Part shown: positions 50,101-62,870 of the stretch, one piece after another
How the letters are laid out: every line of letters begins with the position of its first letter
Numbering within the stretch: the stretch's first letter is position 1
Source: Cichorium intybus
Taxonomy: Eukaryota; Streptophyta; Magnoliopsida; Asterales; Asteraceae
Assembly: GCA_023525715.1 (NCBI GenBank)
Contig: CM042017.1
Span: 81,993,357-82,057,356 of the forward strand
DNA length: 64,000 bases
Direction of reading: 5' to 3'
The notes under the pieces: generated by a model
The model's database searches: none
What the model saw: the letters and a program-made list of their open reading frames with translations, nothing else
Told to the model about the DNA's origin: nothing
Made by a program: the position numbers and the translations under genes

Positions 50101-52617
50101 CATGAAGTCATCCACCCTCAGACGTTTCCGCCATCGTGGTTTGAGGGTGTGACATAATTCCCCATAGATCATCAACAATCTCCCCATTTGAGTATTTGCC
50201 TATGTCGTCAAGCCTGCGATATGGGCAGAGAGTGATGTTTTATTTCCTTCACAATAATTGCGTCATACTTTGCTAGTAGTTGGATATAGAACTTGAGGAA
50301 TTCTACAATGTGCTTATTGAGCATATTGAAGGTGGTAACAGAGGAAGATAGATTCGGAGGTGTATCATCGAGAATTTTGGTCATGACTATGAAGTCATGC
50401 GGGTTCATAATAGGGAAGTTAGCAATGTTGAACTTCCAAACTTGTCCGTCTTTCCCCCTTAAGAACACATTGTTAATATTTTGGAATTTGTTCTCAAAAT
50501 TCTCACCTAATTCCATCGACATAATATTCACAATCCTATTCAAACTCCAGACTGTCTGTGGCTCTTGAGTAAGATGGCGTGTAAGCGAATCTTCATCTAT
50601 TTGAATGGTGTTCTAATCGCCTTTAACACCTTCATAAAAAATTCGAAGAAGGAAAATGTTTTTGGATTGTGTGGAATGTCAAATTGTGAGTCTTCGGTGT
50701 TGGAGATGTCAAAACTCTTCAAGTGAATTGGCGAAAACCTTAAAATCAGCAAATCCAACATATATGATGGTCTCAACGTTCCAGGTTTTGTCAATTGGGC
50801 CAAGATCTTGAGTAGTTCCTATTTTCCTTAAGGTAATCGAGTTGATCTGCCTTAGTTTATCATGTTCTTCAATCCTCTTCTTTTTATTTTCTTTTTTACT
50901 CAACTCGACCATTTTTCCTTACCCTTATCACGAGATCCCGAAACCAGCGGACCCTGAAGTTGTAGAGGTGATTGTGGTGAACAAGGGTCCAGAACTAATC
51001 ACCACTCCTCTTGTCACATTCGGATTTGGAATTAGAGGATGAAGAGGAGGGCGCGACAAGCCAAATGAGGGCAATGGTGGAATTGTTTTGTCGTAGAGAT
51101 TGTTTATGTGGTAGATGTCATCACAGCCGAAAAGGAACTGGACCACGAACCAGACCCTTCTCCCCCTTGTGAGGAGTGGAACACAGGGTCAGTCTGAACA
51201 TGTGGACGTGGTCCATATTGGGAAGATTGAGGCCTGGGCAAGCGAGACACAAAGAGCAACAGGCATTTGAGATGACCTCACAGATCAGAAATGGCAACAG
51301 AGATCATGAGTTCGTTGTTATGTTGGATATTGGTTGCGAAGCCCTCGAATGCCAAAGTCGGTGATTCTTTGTTGAGTTTTGTGATACGGGCTTGAGTAGC
51401 ATGGAGTTCTTTCAGAGTCTGTGAGTTATATTGTTGACTAAATAATCTGTTTTCCTCCAAAATAACATCCAAGGACTTCTGGACAGGAAAATACGAAGTC
51501 ACAATCTTTTGAATGGAAACATCCACTTTTGTATTAACTTCTATGCTCAGTTGAGCATGTTTCTCTAGCAATATTTTCTGTGAATCTGGAATCATTTTTT
51601 CAACTGAATCTTTGGTAATTCAGTGGGATACCCTTACGCGATCACAAACGTCCACCATGGATAAAGGTTCATCAGAACCATCAGGATCAAAACCAGTCTG
51701 GTATTTCAGAAGTATGTTAGGCTTGTTGTTGAGGGTCGTGTATTGCCGCACTGAAATAAAATCATTATCATCCAGTTGATTGTCAACTTCATTATCGAAT
51801 GTAGAGGTTCCATATGAAATATTGTGGCTTCTTTTTCGGATGTTGGTGTAGATGTGACAGGTGGTTCAGAGGTTTGTACAGAAGAAGTGATAGTATCTTC
51901 GGTGGTGTATATAGATGAGGTGGGTGGAACTTCGGAGGTATGAATAGCAGAAGTGGTTGGTTCTTCGGTATGTGGTGGTGATGGAATGAATGTTTCGTGA
52001 GGTAAGGACTGGTGTTCTTCTTCACTATCATCAATTGCTTCAACTTCAGGATCAGAATGAGTTAGTTCATCATCTAAAGATGATTCAACCATACTTGGTT
52101 TGCATTTTGGTTCTTTTGGGATTGGTACGTAAAGGTCGTTGAGATGTTTCAGGCTTTTTTCTTTTCATGACAATTTTCTTCGGAGGCGGTTTAGGGTCGC
52201 TTGTGTCACCAGCTGTTTTCTTTTTCCCTTTCCTTTTCGTTGTCACTTCCATAGCAGCAGCGGTCAAATCCCGAACGAGATAAGGAATAACAAGTGTAGA
52301 AGTATATTGAGCAATTATAGGGATAGGGGAAAGTACCTTGTTAAGCATAGCCTACAAAATTTGTGTAATAAAGGAAAATCTGGCATCATTAGAGGCAGAT
52401 AGGACATCTACAGTATGATAGGACATTGGTTCAAGATTGTCTACTGCCTTGATTTCTCCGAAGTGTAGGCAACATGTACTATCATAGCCCATAAATGTGC
52501 CGATGAGATATCTGTGGTCCGCTTTGAATGGCTAAGATACAAACAAAAATCCCCCACAGGATTGAAGAGTAATCCACCGAAATGTCAGTGTAGCTTCTAT
52601 ATAGTATTTTCATAAAG
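47122..52617 (-). pseudogene. SIRE-type third ORF of element C, split and degraded
   Basis: The C-terminal piece 47157-47374 (MDFKGRYPSVVLRYLILCTRG, RIKEHMEWSMAVRD) aligns with the end of the element A third ORF (VDYKGLYPSTLINNIKSF, KIREHLAWWITVRY). The remainder continues after the solo LTR: 50208-50543 (FNIANFPIMNPHDFIVMTKIL, compare FTIADFPIMNPHDFVVILNL in element A), 50597-50912, 50928-51146, 51278-51595, then a Thr/Ser-rich part 51706-52092 and Lys-rich 52085-52348. Frames change several times and stops are common. The N-terminus is cut off at 52617. Confidence 0.75.
47380..50154 (+). mobile_element. Solo LTR of a Tekay-type Ty3 element
   Basis: 2,775 bp from TGTGACAACTGTC to GAGGGTGTGACA, flanked by the exact 5 bp duplication TAATT (47375-47379 and 50155-50159). 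No internal domain is present, so it is the product of LTR-LTR recombination. The ends match the style of the LTR at 1156-3981. A TATA-like CTATAAATATAG lies near 48231. Orientation is assigned from the TGTGACA head and GGGTGTGACA tail. No gene inside. Confidence 0.9.
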
Positions 52618-53086
52618 TGTTGGGTTTGGTGGAACCATGAACAATTTGTCACATTGTTTATAGCTCAAGGACCATAATTGTAAATTAGTTTACAATTCAA
52701 TTTGCAATTGAATTGATGTGCCGTGTTTGGTGAAAAGGAGCCTACCACCTATTTTAATATTCAAAGAAGAAAAAAAGAAAGGAACGACAATTGGCATTCC
52801 AACTTGAATATTCAAAGGCAACATGTGAAAGAAAGAAAATAAAGGAACGATTACGACTCTAAAATCCTATAAATAGGATTGTTTTCTTCCTTTGTTGATT
52901 GCAGCAAACAATTGTAATTGTAATCTTCATAGAATAAATATAAGAAAACCCAGTTGCAGCCCGTGGATGTAGGATTGACACCAAATGTGAACCACGTAAA
53001 TCCTTGTGTTATCTTTTGCTTTATTTTCTACTTTCGTGTGTGTGTGATAGTGTTTCCGCTGCGTGTACCCTGTCCGATTCCTAACA
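52618..53086 (+). repeat. LTR 1 of the Tork-type array
   Basis: TGTTGGGTTTGGTGG...CTAACA, 469 bp, inserted in the third ORF of element C after CATAAAG. The TATA box (TATAAATA, 52869-52876) lies within a perfect 8+2+8 palindrome at 52863-52880. Two perfect inverted repeats lie at 52678-52695 and 52693-52715. The primer binding site TGGTATCAGAGA follows at 53089. Confidence 0.92.
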
Positions 53087-53326
53087 ACTGGTATCAGAGA
53101 TTCGGGTTTTGGAGGAGGTCTCGGTTTTAGAAATTAGAGTATGCTCTATGGTTGCAGTTTTGTCTGATCTTCCACATCAGAAACTAATTTCTATTAATCG
53201 TATTAAAGGTGTCTTGGTACTTTGAAGGGCACTGTCTGTCACACACGAGTACACTGAACGAACCGGTCAGGTCCATGCCATTGTTGTGTCTGTTTCGTTG
53301 TCTCAATTTGTTTCCTGTTTGTCGTA

Positions 53327-54874
53327 ATGGCTGAAGACAAGGTTGTAATCGAGAAGTTCAACGGTTCTGACTTTAGCTAGTGGAAAATGCAAATAGAAGC
53401 ATTGCTATGCCAGAAAGACTTGGATGTGGTACTTGTGGACAAGCCGGAGAAAATGGAAAAAGCTGACGAAGATGCGTGGAACTCAAAGGACAAGAAAGCT
53501 AGGGAGGTTATTACATTGTCATTGTCAAAGAGCATTGCTTTCAACATCATGAAGGAAACCACGGCACGTGGTATGATGGATGCTCTGACGAACATGTATG
53601 AGAAACCGTCGGCGGCTAACAAGGTGTTCTTGATGAGGGAGTTATTCACTACAAGGATGAATGAGGAAAGTTCTGTTACGGTTCACATTAACAATCTAAA
53701 TTCAATTCTGTCCAGATTATCATCTGTGGGAATTAAATTTGATAATGAAACTCAAGCTGCACTGCTGCTAGCTTCACTACCTGATAGTTGGTCCGGAACA
53801 GTTACGGCTGTTACTAGCTCCGTGGGAGCTAGTGGTATGACTTTTGAAGGGGTTAGAGACTTGGTTTTGGTCGAGGATATCAGACGCAAAAATCAAGGTG
53901 GATCATCTTCTTCTGCGTTATTGAATATGGACAGAGGTAGAAGGAATAGCATGAACAGTGGGAGCCGAGGAAGAAGTTCTTCTAGAACTAGGAAGAATGT
54001 GAAGTACTGGAACTGCCAAGAGGTGGGACATGTTAAGAGTCAATGTCCAAAGAAAGAATTAAATAGTGTTGGTGCTGAGAATGTTTATCAGGAAGATGCA
54101 TTGATACTCAGTATGGAAAACTGTGTAGACTCTTGGGTCATGGATTCAGGGGCTTCGTTTCACGCCATGGACAACGGAGAAACAATGGTGAATCTAAAAG
54201 AATGAGATTTTGGGAAGGTACGGTTAGCAAATGATGAGATGCTTCAAGTAACGGGCATAGAAGATATTGATCTGGTTACTTCATTGGGAACTACATGGAA
54301 CCTGAAGAATGTTAGGATGATTCCGGAGCTGAAGAAGAAATTGATTTCTGTTGGTCAGCTGGATAAACAAGGACTGGAAGTAAGGTTTGGTGGTGGTAAA
54401 TGGTGGTTGGTCAATGGTAATTCAGTGATTGCTCAAGGTATGAAGCATAGGTCATTGTATATGGTGCAGGTACCTGCTGAGGGAAGTATGACCGTCCCTG
54501 TTAAGCATGACAAAATCTGGTTAGCTAAATCTAGTGCTAAGAGAGTTCATTTTGCAAACATGAATTCTGGAGTCAAGGGGATGTTAGATGAATGAGTCGG
54601 AAAGTCTAAACCATTCAGAGGATTTTGTGACAGTGGGAGCACGGGGTGTGTTCCTGGTACAGTTACAAAGAGCCGTTGGATTTTGAAGACTAAGACTGAA
54701 AAATTCTCTCCTGTTGGAGCTTTGCAAAGTTTGGAGAGTGTTAGTGGTCCTCGGTGTATCTCTGGAGCTGGTGGAGTGTCCAAACCGGTTGAGACAGAGG
54801 ATGAGTTGGTGGTGGGATTAGCCACGGCTGAGTTGGAGCTAGTGGGAGCTTCAACTGGCCCTTCTAGTACTTGA
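53327..54874 (+). pseudogene. Gag-protease frame, array unit 1
   Basis: One frame from ATG 53327 to the TGA after PSST, interrupted by TAG at 53378-53380 (expected aromatic residue in GSDF-x-W), TGA at 54203-54205 and TGA at 54593-54595. Gag N-terminal domain (LSLSKSIAFNIMKETTARGM, LRMRELFTT-type), basic RGRRNS linker and zinc knuckle with the first Cys replaced by Tyr (KYWNCQEVGHVKSQC). Then protease VMDSGASFHA and a pre-integrase-like LISVGQLDKQGLEVRFGGGK. The last ~90 residues (from SKPFRGFCDSGSTGC) have no recognised domain and replace the deleted integrase/RT region. Codon 22 is still Glu here, unlike in all later units. Confidence 0.88.
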
Positions 54875-55004
54875 TGATGAGGGGCGGCTGCAACTAGGAA
54901 ATTGACTGAGTCTTAGCTTGTTCTTAGGAACTGGAAGCTTGAAATACTGATTTGGTTGAAGATTACTAGAGTTACTGTATTGTTCATGTCTCCAAGTGGG
55001 AGAT

Positions 55005-55473
55005 TGTTGGGTTTGGTGGAACCATGAACAATTTGTCACATTGATTATAGCTCAAGGACCATAATTGTAAATTAGTTTACAATTCAATTTGCAATTGAAT
55101 TGATGTGCTGTGTTTGGTGAAAAGGAGCCTACCACCTATTTTAATATTCAAAGAAGAAAAAAAGAAAGGAACGACAATTAGCATTCCAACTTGAATATTC
55201 AAAGGCAACATGTGAAAGAAAGAAAATAAAGGAACGATTACGACTCTAAAATCCTATAAATAGGATTGTTTTCTTCCTTTGTTGATTGCAACAAACAATT
55301 GTAATTGTAATCTTCATAGAATAGATTTAAGAAAACCCAGTTGCAGCCCGTGGATGTAGGATTGACACCAAATGCGAACCACGTAAATCCTTGTGTTATC
55401 TTTTGCTTTATTTTCTACTTTCGTGTGTGTGTGATAGTGTTTCCGCTGCATGTACCCTGTCCGATTCCTAACA
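55005..55473 (+). repeat. LTR 2 of the Tork-type array
   Basis: 469 bp, shared by units 1 and 2. It follows the unit 1 polypurine tract (AAGTGGGAGAT) and precedes a primer binding site TGGTATAAGAGA with one substitution. The TATA palindrome is intact. Confidence 0.92.
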
Positions 55474-55713
55474 ACTGGTATAAGAGATACGGGTTTTGGA
55501 GGAGGTCTCGGTTTTAGAAATTAGAGTATGCTCTGTGGTTGCAGTTTTGTCTGATCTTCCACATCAGAAACTAATTTCTATTAATCGTATTAAAGGTGTC
55601 TTGGTACTTTGAAGGGCACTGTCTGTCACACACGAGTACACTGAACGAACCGGTCAGGTCCGTGCCATTGTTGTGTCTGTTTCGTTGTCTCAATTTGTTT
55701 CCTGTTTGTCGTA

Positions 55714-57260
55714 ATGGCTGAAGACAAGGTTGTAATCGAGAAGTTCAACGGTTCTGACTTTAGCTAGTGGAAAATGCAAATATAAGCATTGCTATGTCAG
55801 AAAGACTTGGATGTGGTACTTGGGGACAAGCCGGAGAAAATGGAAAAAGCTGACGAAGATGCGTGGAACTCAAAGGACAAGAAAGCTAGGGAGGTTATTA
55901 CATTGTCGTTGTCAAAGAGCGTTGCTTTCAACATCATGAAGGAAACCACGGCACGTGGTATGATGGATGCTCTGACGAACATGTATGAGAAACCGTCGGT
56001 GGCTAACAAGGTGTTCTTGATGAGGGAGTTATTCACTACAAGGATAAATGAGGAAAGTTCTGTTACGGTTCACATTAACAATCTAAATTCAATTCTGTCC
56101 AGATTATCATCTGTGGGAATTAAATTTGATAATGAAACTCAAGCTGCACTGCTGCTAGCTTCACTACCTGATAGTTGGTCTGGAACAGTTACGGCTGTTA
56201 CTAGCTCCGTGGGAGCTTGTGGTATGACTTTTGAAGGGGTTAGAGACTTGGTTTTGGGCGAGGATATCAGACGCAAAAATCAAGGTGGATCATCTTCTTC
56301 TGCGTTATTGAATATGGACAGAGGTAGAAGGAATAGCAGGAACACTGGGAGCCGAGGAAGAAGTTCTTCTAGAACTAGGAAGAATGTGAAGTACTGGAAC
56401 TGCCAAGAGGTGGGACATGTTAAGAGTCAATGTCCAAAGAAAGAATTAAATAGTGTTGGTGCTGAGAATGTTTATCAGGAAGATGCATTGCTACTCAGTA
56501 TGGAAAACTGTGTAGACTCTTGGGTCATGGATTCAGGGGCTTCGTTTCACGCCATGGACAACGGAGAAACGATGGTGAATCTAAAAGAATGAGATTTTGG
56601 GAAGGTACGGTTAGCAAATGACGAGATGCTTCAAGTAACGGGCATAGGAGATATTGATCTGGTTACTTCATTGGGAACTACATGGAACCTGAAGAATGTC
56701 AGGGTGATTCCGGAGCTGAATAAGAAATTGATTTCTGTTGGTCAGCTGGATAAACAAGAACTGGAAGTAAGGTTTGGTGGTGGTAATGGAGGGTGGTCAA
56801 TGGTAATTCGGTGATTGCTCAAGGTATGAAGCATGGGTCATTATATATGGTTCAGGTACCTGCTGAGGGAAGTATGACCGTCCCTGTTAAGCATGACAAA
56901 ATCTGGTTAGCTAAATCTAGTGCTAAGAGAGTTCATTTTGCAAACATGAATTCTGGAGTCAAGGGGATGTTAGTTAAACGAGTCGGAAAGTCTAAACCAT
57001 TCAGGGGATTTTGTGACAGTGGGAGCACGGGGTGTGTTCCTGGTACAGTTACAAAGAGCCGCTGGGTTTTGAAGACTAAGACTGAAAAATTCTCTCCTGT
57101 TGGAAGTTTGCAAAGTTTGGAGAGTGTTAGTGGTCCTCGGTGTATCTCTGGAGCTGGTGGAGTGTCCAAACCGGTTGAGACAGAGGATGAGTCGGTGGTG
57201 GGATTAGCCACGGCTGAGTTGGAGCTAGTGGGAGCTTCAACTGGCCCTTCTAGTACTTGA
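55714..57260 (+). pseudogene. Gag-protease frame, array unit 2
   Basis: Same layout as unit 1. TAG shared at codon 18, additional TAA at codon 22 (CAAATATAAGC), TGA after NLKE, and a one-base deletion near 56786 (GGTAATGGAGGG) that shifts the pre-integrase part; the third stop of unit 1 is absent. The open frame commonly picked at 55789 begins at a non-ATG codon inside gag. Confidence 0.88.
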
Positions 57261-57390
57261 TGATGAGGGGCGGCTGCAACTAGGAAATTGACTGAGTCTT
57301 AGCTTGTTCTTGGGAACTGGAAGCTTGAAATACTGATTTGGTTGAAGATTACTGGAGTTACTGTATTGTTCATGTCTCCAAGTAGGAGAT

Positions 57391-57859
57391 TGTTGGGTTT
57401 GGTGGAACCATGAACAATTTGTCACATTGTTTATAGCTCAAGGACCATAATTGTAAATTAGTTTACAATTCAATTAGCAATTGAATTGATGTGCCGTGTT
57501 TGGTGAAAAGGAGCCTACCACCTATTTTAATATTCAAAGAAGAAAAAAAGAAAGGAACGGCAATTGGCATTCCAACTTGAATATTCAAAGGCAACATGTG
57601 AAAGAAAGAAAATAAAGGAACGATTACGACTCTAAAATCCTATAAATAGGATTGTTTTCTTCCTTTGTTGATTGCAGCAAACAATTGTAATTGTAATCTT
57701 CATAGAATAGATATAAGAAAACCCAGTTGCAGCCCGTGGATGTAGGATTGACACCAAATGCGAACCACGTAAATCCTTGTGTTATCTTTTGCTTTATTTT
57801 CTACTTTCGTGTGTGTGTGATAGTGTTTCCGCTGCATGTACCCTATCCGATTCCTAACA
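57391..57859 (+). repeat. LTR 3 of the Tork-type array
   Basis: 469 bp. The loop of the second inverted repeat is AGC instead of TGC; arms are intact. An intact TGGTATCAGAGA primer site follows. Confidence 0.92.
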
Positions 57860-58099
57860 ACTGGTATCAGAGATTCGGGTTTTGGAGGAGGTCCCGGTTT
57901 TAGAAATTAGAGTATGCTCTGTGGTTGCAGTTTTGTCTGATCTTCCACATCAGAAACTAATTTCTATTAATCGTATTAAAGGTGTCTTGGTACTTTGAAG
58001 GGCACTGTCTGTCACACACGAGTACACTGAACGAACCGGTCAGGTCCGTGCCATTGTTGTGTCTGTTTCGTTGTCTCAATTTTTTTCCTGTTTGTCGTA

Positions 58100-59644
58100 A
58101 TGGCTGAAGACATGGTTGTAATCGAGAAGTTCAACGGTTCTGACTTTAGCTAGTGGAAAATGCAAATATAAGCATTGCTATGTCAGAAAGACTTGGATGT
58201 GGTACTTGCGGACAAGCCGGAGAAAATGGAAAAAGCTGACGAAGATGCGTGGAACTCAAAGGACAAGAAAGCTAGGGAGGTTATTACATTGTCGTTGTCA
58301 AAGAGCGTTGCTTTCAACATCATGAAGGAAACCACGGCACGTGGTATGATGGATGCTCTGACGAACATGTATGAGAAACCGTCGGCGGCTAACAAGGTGT
58401 TCTTGATGAGGGAGTTATTCACTACAAGGATGAATGAGGAAAGTTCTGTTACGGTTCACATTAACAATCTAAATTCAATTCTGTCCAGATTATCATCTGT
58501 GGGAATTAAATTTGATAATGAAACTCAAGCTGCACTGCTGCTAGCTTCACTACCTGATAGTTGGTCCGGAACAGTTACGGCTGTTACTAGCTCCGTGGGA
58601 GCTAGTGGTATGACTTTTGAAGGGGTTAGAGACTTGGTTTTGGGCGAGGATATCAGACGCAAAAATCAAGGTGGATCATCTTCTTCTGCGTTATTGAATA
58701 TGGACAGAGGTAGAAGGAATAGCAGGAACAGTGGGAGCCGAGGAAGAAGTTCTTCTAGAACTAGGAAGAATGTGAAGTACTGGAACTGCCAAGAGGTGGG
58801 ACATGTTAAGAGTCAATGTCCAAAGAAAGAATTAAATAGTGTTGGTGCTGAGAATGTTTATCAGGAAGATGCATTGATACTCAGTATGGAAAACTGTGTA
58901 GACTCTTGGGTCATGGATTCAGGGGCTTCATTTCACGCCATGGACAACAGAGAAACGATGGTGAATCTAAAAGAATGAGATTTTGGGAAGGTACGGTTAG
59001 CAAATGACGAGATGCTTCAAGTAACGGGCATAGGAGATATTGATCTGGTTACTTCATTGGGAACTACATGGAACCTGAAGAATGTCAGGGTGATTCCGGA
59101 GCTGAATAAGAAATTGATTTCTGTTGGTCAGCTGGATAAACAAGAACTGGAAGTAAGGTTTGGTGGTGGTAAATGGAGGGTGGTCAATGGTAATTCGGTG
59201 ATTGCTCAAGGTATGAAGCATGGGTCATTGTATATGGTTCAGGTACCTACTGAGGGAAGTATGACCGTCCCTGTTAAGCATGACAAAATCTGGTTGGCTA
59301 AATCTAGTGCTAAGAGAGTTCATTTTGCAAACATGAATTCTGGAGTCAAGGGGATGTTAGTTAAACGAGTCGGAAAGTAACCATTCAGGGGATTTTGTGA
59401 CAGTGGGAGCACGGGGTGTGTTCCTGGTACAGTTACAAAGAGCCGTTGGGTTTTGAAGACTAAGACTGAAAAATTCTCTCCTGTTGGAAGTTTGCAAAGT
59501 TTGGAGAGTGTTAGTGGTCCTCGGTGTATCTCTGGAGCTGGTGGAGTGTCCAAACCGGTTGAGACAGAGGATGAGTCGGTGGTGGGATTAGCCACGGCTG
59601 AGTTGGAGCTAGTGGGAGCTTCAACTGGCCCTTCTAGTACTTGA
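58100..59644 (+). pseudogene. Gag-protease frame, array unit 3
   Basis: Carries the shared TAG, the TAA at codon 22 and the TGA after NLKE. A 3 bp deletion near 59378 (GGAAAGTAACCATTC) creates a new TAA in the tail region. Private substitution in DNRET (Gly to Arg). Confidence 0.88.
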
Positions 59645-59774
59645 TGATGAGGGGCGGCTGCAACTAGGAAATTGACTGTGTCTTAGCTTGTTCTTAGGAA
59701 CTGGAAGCTTGAAATACTGATTTGGTTGAAGATTACTGGAGTTACTGTATTGTTCATGTCTCCAAGTGGGAGAT

Positions 59775-60243
59775 TGTTGGGTTTGGTGGAACTATGAACA
59801 ATTTGTCACATTGTTTATAGCTCAAGGACCATAATTGTAAATTAGTTTACAATTCAATTTGCAGTTGAATTGATATGCCGTGTTTGGTGAAAAGGAGCCT
59901 ACCACCTATTTTAATATTCAAAGAAGAAAAAAAGAAAGGAACGACAATTGGCATTCCAACTTGAATATTCAAAGGCAACATGTGAAAGAAAGAAAATAAA
60001 GGAACGATTACGACTCCGAAATCCTATAAATATGATTGTTTTCTTCCTTTGTTGATTGCAGCAAACAATTGTAATTGTAATCTTCATAGAATAGATATAA
60101 GAAAACCCAGTTGCAGCCCGTGGATGTAGGATTGACACCAAATGCGAACCACGTAAATCCTTGTGTTATCTTTTGCTTTATTTTCTACTTTCGTGTGTAT
60201 GTGATAGTGTTTCCGCTGCATGTACCCTGTCCGATTCCTAACA
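59775..60243 (+). repeat. LTR 4 of the Tork-type array
   Basis: 469 bp. It carries CAGTTGAATTGATATGCC (also in LTR 5), which breaks one arm of the second inverted repeat, and a private ATATGATT change that breaks the TATA palindrome. Confidence 0.92.
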
Positions 60244-60483
60244 ACTGGTATCAGAGATTCGGGTTTTGGAGGAGGTCTCGGTTTTAGAAATTAGAGTATG
60301 CTCTGTGGTTGCAGTTTTGTCTGATCTTCCACATCAGAAACTAATTTCTATTAATCGTATTAAAGGTGTCTTGGTACTTTGAAGGGCACTGTCTGTCACA
60401 CACGAGTACACTGAACGAACCGGTCAGGTCTGTGCCATTGTTGTGTCTGTTTCGTTGTCTCAGTTTGTTTCCTGTTTGTCGTA

Positions 60484-62031
60484 ATGGCTGAAGACAAGGT
60501 TGTAATCGAGAAGTTCAACGGTTCTGACTTTAGCTAGTGGAAAATGCAAATATGAGCATTGCTATGTCAGAAAGACTTGGATGTGGTACTTGGGGACAAG
60601 CCGGAGAAAATGGAAAAAGCTGACGAAGATGCGTGGAACTCAAAGGACAAGAAAGCTAGGGAGGTTATTACATTGTCGTTGTCAAAGAGCGTTGCTTTCA
60701 ACATCATGAAGGAAACCACGGCACGTGGTATGATGGATGCTCTGACGAACATGTATGAGAAACCGTCGGCGGCTAACAAGGTGTTCTTGATGAGGGAGTT
60801 ATTCACTACAAGGATGAATGAGGAAAGTTCTGTTACGGTTCACATTAACAATCTAAATTCAATTCTGTCCAGATTATCATCTGTGGGAATTAAATTTGAT
60901 AATGAAACTCAAGCTGCACTGCTGCTAGCTTCACTACCTGATAGTTGGTCCGGAACAGTTACGGCTGTTACTAGCTCCGTGGGAGCTAGTGGTATGACTT
61001 TTGAAGGGGTTAGAGACTTGGTTTTGGGCGAGGATATCAGACGCAAAAATCAAGGTGGATCATCTTCTTCTGCGTTATTGAATATGGACAGAGGTAGAAG
61101 GAATAGCAGGAACAGTGGGAGCCGAGGAAGAAGTTCTTCTAGAACTAGGAAGAATGTGAAGTACTGGAACTGCCAAGAGGTGGGACATGTTAAGAGTCAA
61201 TGTCCAAAGAAAGAATTAAATAGTGTTGGTGCTGAGAATGTTTATCAGGAAGATGCATTGATACTCAGTATGGAAAACTGTGTAGACTCTTGGGTCATGG
61301 ATTCAGGGGCTTCGTTTCACGCCATGGACAACGCAAAAACGATGGTGAATCTAAAAGAATGAGATTTTGGGAAGGTACGGTTAGCAAATGACGAGATGCT
61401 TCAAGTAACGGGCATAGGAGATATTGATCTGGTTACTTCATTGGGAACTACATGGAACCTGAAGAATGTCAGCGTGATTCCGGAGCTGAAGAAGAAATTG
61501 ATTTCTGTTGGTCAGCTGGATAAACAAGAACTGGAAGTAAGGTTTGGTGGTGGTAAATGGAGGGTGGTCAATGGTAATTCGGTGATTGCTCAAGGTATGA
61601 AGCATGGGTCATTGTATATGGTTCAGGTACCTGCTGAGGGAAGTACGACCGTCCCTGTTATGCATGACAAAATCTGGTTAGCTAAATCTAGTGCTAAGAG
61701 AGTTCATTTTGCTAACATGAATTCTGGAGTCAAGGGGATGTTAGTTAAACGAGTCGGAAAGTCTAAACCATTCAGGGGATTTTGTGACAGTGGGAGCACA
61801 GGGTGTGTTCCTGGTACAGTTACAAAGAGTCGTTGGGTTTTGAAGACTAAGACTGAAAAATTCTCTCCTGTTGGAAGTTTGCAAAGTTTGGAGAGTGTTA
61901 GTGGTCCTCGGTGTATCTCTGGAGCTGGTGGAGTGTCCAAACCGGTTGAGACAGAGGATGAGTCGGTGGTGGGATTAGCCACGGCTGAGTTGGAGCTAGT
62001 GGGAGCTTCAACTGGCCCTTCTAGTACTTGA
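60484..62031 (+). pseudogene. Gag-protease frame, array unit 4
   Basis: Shared TAG at codon 18, TGA instead of TAA at codon 22 (CAAATATGAGC), TGA after NLKE. The pre-integrase and tail part is open over 211 residues (61396-62031), the longest intact stretch among units. Confidence 0.88.
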
Positions 62032-62161
62032 TGATGAGGGGCGGCTGCAACTAGGAAATTGACTGAGTCTTAGCTTGTTCTTAGGAACTGGAAGCTTGAA
62101 ATACTGATTTGGTTGAAGATTACTGGAGTTACTGTATTGTTCATGTCTCCAAGTGGGATAT

Positions 62162-62630
62162 TGTTGGGTTTGGTGGAACCATGAACAATTTGTCACATTG
62201 TTTATAGCTCAAGGACCATAATTGTAAATTAGTTTACAATTCAATTTGCAGTTGAATTGATATGCCGTGTTTGGTGAAAAGGAGCCTACCACCTATTTTA
62301 ATATTCAAAGAAGAAAAAAAGAAAGGAACGACAATTGGCATTCCAACTTGAATATTCAAAGGCAACATGTGAAAGAAAGAAAATAAAGGAACGATTACGA
62401 CTCTAAAATCCTATAAATAGGATTGTTTTCTTCCTTTGTTGATTGCAGCAAACAATTGTAATTGTAATCTTCATAGAATAGATATAAGAAAACCCAGTTG
62501 CAGCCCGTGGATGTAGGATTGACACCAAATGCGAACCACGTAAATCCTTGTGTTATCTTTTGCTTTATTTTCTACTTTCATGTGTGTGTGATAGTGTTTC
62601 CGCTGCATGTACCCTGTCCGATTCCTAACA
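62162..62630 (+). repeat. LTR 5 of the Tork-type array
   Basis: 469 bp, following a mutated polypurine tract (AAGTGGGATAT). The primer binding site after it is damaged (ACTAGTATCAGA for ACTGGTATCAGA), so RNA from this unit would prime poorly. Confidence 0.92.
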
Positions 62631-62870
62631 ACTAGTATCAGAGATTCGGGTTTTGGAGGAGGTCTCGGTTTTAGAAATTAGAGTATGCTCTGTGGTTGCA
62701 GTTTTGTCTGATCTTCCACATCAGAAACTAATTTCTATTAATCGTATTAAAGGTGTCTTGGTACTTTGAAGGGCACTGTCTGTCACACACGAGTACACTG
62801 AACGAACCGGTCAGGTCCGTGCCATTGTTGTGTCTGTTTCGTTGTCTCAATTTGTTTCCTGTTTGTCGTA

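Larger units (their letters stand above)
46497..52617 (-). mobile_element. SIRE-type Copia element C, 3' part
   Basis: Minus-strand 3' LTR, polypurine tract and third ORF only. It is interrupted by a solo LTR (47380-50154) and cut at 52617 by the tandem Tork-type array. Its pol and 5' LTR would be beyond the array, outside the window. Confidence 0.82.

Noticed and set aside
54547..54825. Minus-strand ORFs recurring in every Tork-type unit (about 92 and 62 residues)
   Set aside because: Antisense shadows of the gag-protease tail; they recur only because the units are duplicated.
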